Shown here piece by piece: positions 59,261-64,000 of a DNA stretch of 64,000 bases (position 1 is the stretch's first letter; each line of letters starts with the position of its first letter). Source of the stretch: Varroa destructor (taxonomy: Eukaryota > Arthropoda > Arachnida > Mesostigmata > Varroidae). Position numbers and translations under genes: made by a program. The notes beneath the pieces are model-generated. The model was not told where the DNA came from. It made no database searches and saw only the letters and a program-made list of their open reading frames with translations. The stretch spans positions 36,243,877 through 36,307,876 of the forward strand of contig NW_019211454.1 of assembly GCF_002443255.2 (NCBI RefSeq), written 5' to 3'.

Positions 59261-59707
59261 GTAAGTATAGTGGCGACGCCAAATACAAAATATTGTCGCT
59301 TTTTCTTTTGCTCTCCTAACAATTCATGGTTTCACAATCGATGCGCCAGCGCCGTTGCTGCCAGCGCCGTGTTTGTTGACGTCACGCCATGCTACTCGGC
59401 ACGCTCGTCTTTCATTGAACATGCAATGTACGGCACTTACCGATTCAGCATTTCTGCGTCATCGTTTCGTAAAATTCTTGATTAATTATTGGAATCAGTT
59501 AAGCTACGAACAAATGTTGTAAATGTTTTTCTAATCAGAAGGATATCTGCTGCAACAACTATGAAACCAACCAGGTCAATATGGGATATGTATCTCTTTT
59601 CGTACCTAACTAATGCTTCACATAGATATCATTATACTGTGGTATTGATCAGTTAGTCGAAATTTGGCCACTGATTAGCTTAGGTTTTCTATTGTAGTTT
59701 ACGGTTT

Positions 59708-59738
59708 TGTGTGTGTGTGTATGTGTGTGTGTGTGTTT

Positions 59739-59777
<39 letters not shown>

Positions 59778-59790
59778 TGTGTGTGTGTTT

Positions 59791-59830
<40 letters not shown>
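59708..59830. repeat. Long compound (TG)n microsatellite with TTTG interruptions
   Basis: About 120 bp of TG repeats is broken at intervals by TTTGTG and one ATG step. The Cys/Val and His/Thr frames across it are artefacts. Confidence 0.97.
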
Positions 59831-62482
59831 AAAGTTCGGATGGGTATACCCACAATGATCTTGACACGCCAGGTGATAAATCGAATCAAGTTGAAGTTTT
59901 TAGATGAGGTAACTAACATATTAATGCATTTCATTACATTACATTATATGCTTGTTTTTGTATTTCGCCGATGTCAAACTGAACGAAAATGATGCTAATC
60001 AAAATGGCTACATTTATTTAATGTCTACATACCAAGCTCTGCTCTTCACTAGAGTAATGCGAGAATATTCCTCGATGTAAAGCACAGTAATATCTGTTCC
60101 ATCCATTGGAAGTAACGTCTCGGTTCGAAAGTGTACTAAATCCGCCGCTGGGTCTTAAACTCCCAGTGGAATTGATCACTCCCGACGATGATTTCTGAAG
60201 ATCCCCACCTAACGAGGCCCCTCGCCGAGAGACCCTTCGAAACCGAGAGTCTACGACAGGGCTACCTGACCTAGCTGAGTAAACAAGATCTTTATCTGAA
60301 AATCAAATCCAAAAAAGATCGTAGTTAAATATTTGTAGAACTCCGGAAGCTGTTTCCTCTACAAAGTGTCAATAGTCGGTCGGATTGAAACACATGAAAT
60401 AAACAGTGTCTTAGAACCATTATATCTAACAACAACAGTTCCTAAATCAACCACGAGTGGCAATTTATCACGTTACGGATTTCACCCAACTCACATATTT
60501 GCTAAAGATATACTAAATGACAATATTTGAATAAAGAAAACTACGTGAAAAAGTTACGGTATTAAATAAGCTTTATTTCTAGTTTAGGCCGCTAGCCCAA
60601 TTCCTATTCTAGTGTCAATTTTTCTTCCTTAACAATCGCTATTTTCCGGATTCATATTTCGTGTGCTGCTTTTATAGTTGGGTTAGAGGGCTAAGACCGA
60701 CGATCTACAATCTCCCGTGCGACTCAGCTAATCCCACTTAGTCCTTACTATTTAGATTTAATCGTCGGGTATATTGCATATCAACGTAACGGTTTACAAT
60801 ATTGTCATTGTTACTTCTATAATTATAAAGTTGTCACAAATGCTGCCCTATCGAAATTCCGTTTAGTTTCATTATTTCAGCCCGTCATCGCCAGCGACAA
60901 AAGGAAGCAGCCTGTAGATTAAGAACCCTTTTATATTTTGCAACACCATCACATAATTGTCGTTGCGCGACCAGTATTGCCAACGTTCGGAGCACGCTCC
61001 TATTTAACTAAGAAGAACGCAAAGGGGCCACGAAAAGAGCAATACTTCCCTTATCGCTGCTATATACTAGACAATTACACGAGTCTTTAAGCAGAACAAT
61101 GCATTATACATGTACACATAAGCAATTTATGTATTCAAAAATTTCATCGTGGACTACTTTTGACGTCGGCAAATAGGAAATGAATAACAAGCGTGACATG
61201 GTCACGTTATTGTTATGGTTAAAAGTGTGTTGTCCGCACTAAGTTGTCCTGTGTTAAATGTAGATGTGCTAATGGCCGACATATTGTGACAATGACTCAC
61301 GTACATAACAAAAAATAGTATAAACATCTACTGAAGTGTGGAGTGGTAATCAATTATGACCGACGGTGCGCGTGTTGGATGGCATACGCGTTCTGGAAGC
61401 TTTACTTGACTGACAGCCCAAGGGACGAAAAATTTGAAAAGTCTTCGAATTCTCTGCCGATAGCTAGCTGGGACGTTTTTTCATTGCTATTTTGGCATTG
61501 TTTAGCAATTTTATCGAGGTATTCTATGTCTACATCGTATTCAGGAGTTAGGAGAATAATAGGAATTTCAAATTATTGAAGCAATACGGCCTAGTATTGA
61601 TCAGGGTTTTCTATCGTTATCAGATCTTGTACAAGAAGCATTTGGGAGAAGATTTGATCGGCACATCGGGAAAAGATGTGCTAACGAATGCTAAATCACT
61701 ATGTATTGTTATACCCTTTCGGTAATGTATTTATGCGAATCTATAGTTGAATAGGGAAAAAAACGACGACAGAAAGGTCTAAGAGATCACTCGCAACGGA
61801 TCAAGCGAATGGACGGTGCTGTCTATGTTATAAATGATATGGTCAGCCTTCCGGAACCTTTCCGTCTGCCAGAATGTTTCGGAGCGTCTATTTTATCAAA
61901 GATAAGCTGTACCACGAAAATATAATCGCATTGCCGATTTGCTCGCATCAGCTCCTTCACATTGGAGTAATATTATGCCTCAAACAGGGCTTACTCGTTA
62001 GATCACAAAGCTTAATCAAACGAATCAACCTCTTGCTAGGCGCGTTTGAGAGGCTCAACTTTTCATTTACTAAGCCTTTGAAATACTATCCACTTTGTGC
62101 TTGCTTTCAGTTCGCTATTAAGCAGTAATAGGCATCGTTGTTGGAAATCACTACGGCTTTTAGGGCCGTTCGATAAGGTTTACAGGTAGTGCAACCTCTC
62201 CAGTGTCCCGTTGGAGATCCATCAGAAACGGTTCGGGCCGACTTAGTCCCATAAAAAGCATCACCAGTGCTCATTCCCACAATACTTGACGTTGGGTTTG
62301 CTTGGGATGCTGATCCGCGTGCGCAACCAATGGCTAATTAAATTCGGAAAATTGCACCGCTATCCTGAATGCTGTTAAGTATCTGAAGAATCAGATTGGG
62401 TTTTCTGCACCCACTGCAACCGTTGTTTGTGGAGTAAGCTACTTAAACACTTGGTTACGTCTGCATGTACAGCGACGGTGCG

Positions 62483-62485
<3 letters not shown>

Positions 62486-62516
<31 letters not shown>
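62486..62516. repeat. T10G21 homopolymer block
   Basis: Ten T residues run directly into twenty-one G residues. It is a potential quadruplex or mononucleotide slippage site and a likely assembly-uncertainty point. Confidence 0.95.
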
Positions 62517-62517
<1 letters not shown>

Positions 62518-64000
62518 GGAATATTTTTACCGTTTTCGTTCTGCCACGTATGAATGCTGCTTTGCACGCCGTGCTAACATATAGATTAATTCTAATAGAA
62601 TCACAATAACATTATACCAAATCTATAATATTATAATGTTGTGACGTTTGCGATTAACGTCGGCATCATCAGCATAGCCACCAGCAATAGACGAAAAGGA
62701 CTGAGAGAAACGGACCAGAAACAAGTGGAAATTTCAAGGGTTCGATATCAACTTCGCACGAGCCAGCATTACATGCGTATCTTCGCGCGTTTTCCTTGTC
62801 AGCAGCAAGGGCGAAGTGGATGTTGGTATCGTGATGGTTGCCGTGTCGTGGTTGGACTCGATTCGACGAACGGGCAAAAAGCTACGCCGATCCCCCGCCG
62901 TCTGCCTGACTGATTGATTGATTGATGTAGCTGCTGCTGCCGCCGCCTAAAAGCCGGCGTTTTTGGATAGCGTTTCGGGTCAAACGCCTGACATGACCTT
63001 AAAAATCCCAAAGCTACTATTGCTGGCGTACTTACAGAGGTTGCTTGACAGTAGTCTGAAGCAATTCCTGTTTTAGAAGCACAGCAACTGCACCAAGAGA
63101 AGATCTATGCAAAAGAACCTATCTATGCAGAAATAGCGCACACTATGCGATGCCTCGTGTCGGTGCATACCCGCGCTCGATGTGCCACTCAGGCGCTTCT
63201 CCCATAGTGGAACGAGCTGTCCGGCTCAACCCACTATCGAACGAAGAGGAAGAATGAAGGCAAATTCAATTTCCCGTAATGTAACTAGGATGAATTTAAG
63301 CGGCCGAGGTACTTGAATAGTCTGTTACTCATTTTAATTGGTCGCACTCTTTGCAGTATCTTATAGACTCTTGGTTTACACCGATTTGTTTGTGGTACAG
63401 CTTCAGTTTCCACTAGGGCTGTGATCCGACAGAATACGTCACTCTGTCCACTATGCTCGTATAGAAGTGCGATGGAACGTAATGAGGTTACTCTAATCGT
63501 TATTTAAGTCATTTACGACATATATATATATAATGTATCTTTAATAGATCGAATAGATACGGTAGTCTGTCAGGCAAGTGGATATCGTGCTTGCTAAGCA
63601 TGTTATATGGTCCTGCTTTAACATTACTATGTCGATGGTTCGTAAGTAAACTTCACCCTTAGCGAACTCAGTAACGTGGAAAATTAGTCCAGCCGTGACT
63701 AGTTTCTGGTACAATATTGAAAATTATAATACTGTCAAACAATTAAAGTGTGCTATAATTGTCTATCACTTTTGTTATCTTATGAAAAAATTCGTTTCAC
63801 ATCTTCTCTAGCCAATATAGGCGCTTGATGGGTTTGTACACCGATATGTATATAAATACTTGTATAGCTATATATATTGTATATGGAGTTTTATACCTGC
63901 GTTCTATACTAACGTATGATCACCTTTATTTTCCCGCTAAATAGTAATTTTCTTAAATGTTGACGTTATCATTGGCAGACGTCGGTGGATTTATCACGTA

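Larger units (their letters stand above)
59261..64000. other. Spacer with long microsatellites and weak coding-like frames
   Basis: The (TG)n tract and T10G21 block are listed separately. Between 61.34 and 62.13 kb three plus-strand frames follow one another (61343-61579, one near 61.6-61.73 kb, 61874-62128), with hydrophobic stretches such as VFSLLFWHCLAIL. Stops and frame changes separate them, so they may be a decayed membrane protein gene or chance. A (GATT)n patch lies near 62909-62924. No gene is supported at the window's end. Confidence 0.35.

Noticed and set aside
59689..59992. Cys/Val-rich and His/Thr-rich frames
   Set aside because: They are produced entirely by the (TG)n microsatellite.
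1..64000. Search for CRISPR arrays, bacterial operons, rRNA and intact transposases or reverse transcriptases
   Set aside because: No regularly spaced repeats, ribosome-binding-site-led gene strings, conserved rRNA segments, or long frames with catalytic motifs of mobile elements were found.

Overview
This window reads as nuclear DNA of an animal, most likely an arthropod. Coding sequence is sparse, AT-rich spacer alternates with GC-rich islands full of CAG/GGC triplet runs, there are many microsatellites, and short open frames are flanked by spliceosomal GT/AG signals. The only complete, confidently recognised gene is IFT57, a ciliary transport protein. A mite or other chelicerate is possible, but the sequence alone does not settle this. 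No bacterial operon, rRNA, convincing tRNA or CRISPR array was seen. GC content and all similarity calls were judged by eye.

Layout. (1) 1-8 kb: a well-bounded minus-strand Ser-rich exon (660-814), a candidate plus-strand exon (1158-1277), then spacer and a (GT)n tract. (2) 8-12.5 kb: a long GC-rich minus-strand frame (8009-8641), a triplet-rich island, and a small minus-strand frame (12157-12462) whose paired CxxC motifs resemble the Mis18/Yippee zinc fold. (3) 12.5-32 kb: mostly spacer, with two striking near-perfect hairpins (15107-15160, 26083-26130), TATA/first-exon candidates, a GC-rich promoter-like island near 24-25 kb, and splice-bounded candidate exons at 27620-27745 and 28420-28558. 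Weak receptor-like open frames lie at 29.0-31.3 kb. (4) 32-35.6 kb, the gene-bearing core: two phase-compatible 3' exons of an unrecognised minus-strand gene (32073-32706), then intronless IFT57 (34051-35274, minus). IFT57 has a poly(A) signal downstream and an excellent RFX/DAF-19 X-box 257 bp upstream of its ATG. (5) 35.6-64 kb: largely spacer with low-confidence candidate exons, a long compound (TG)n tract and a T10G21 homopolymer block.

The one coherent biological story is ciliary. IFT57 is an IFT-B subunit needed to build sensory or motile cilia, and the X-box upstream is the site through which RFX factors switch on ciliary genes across animals. Other genes are known only from fragments, so joint function cannot be inferred. 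Low-confidence exons are reported so that transcript data can confirm or reject them.
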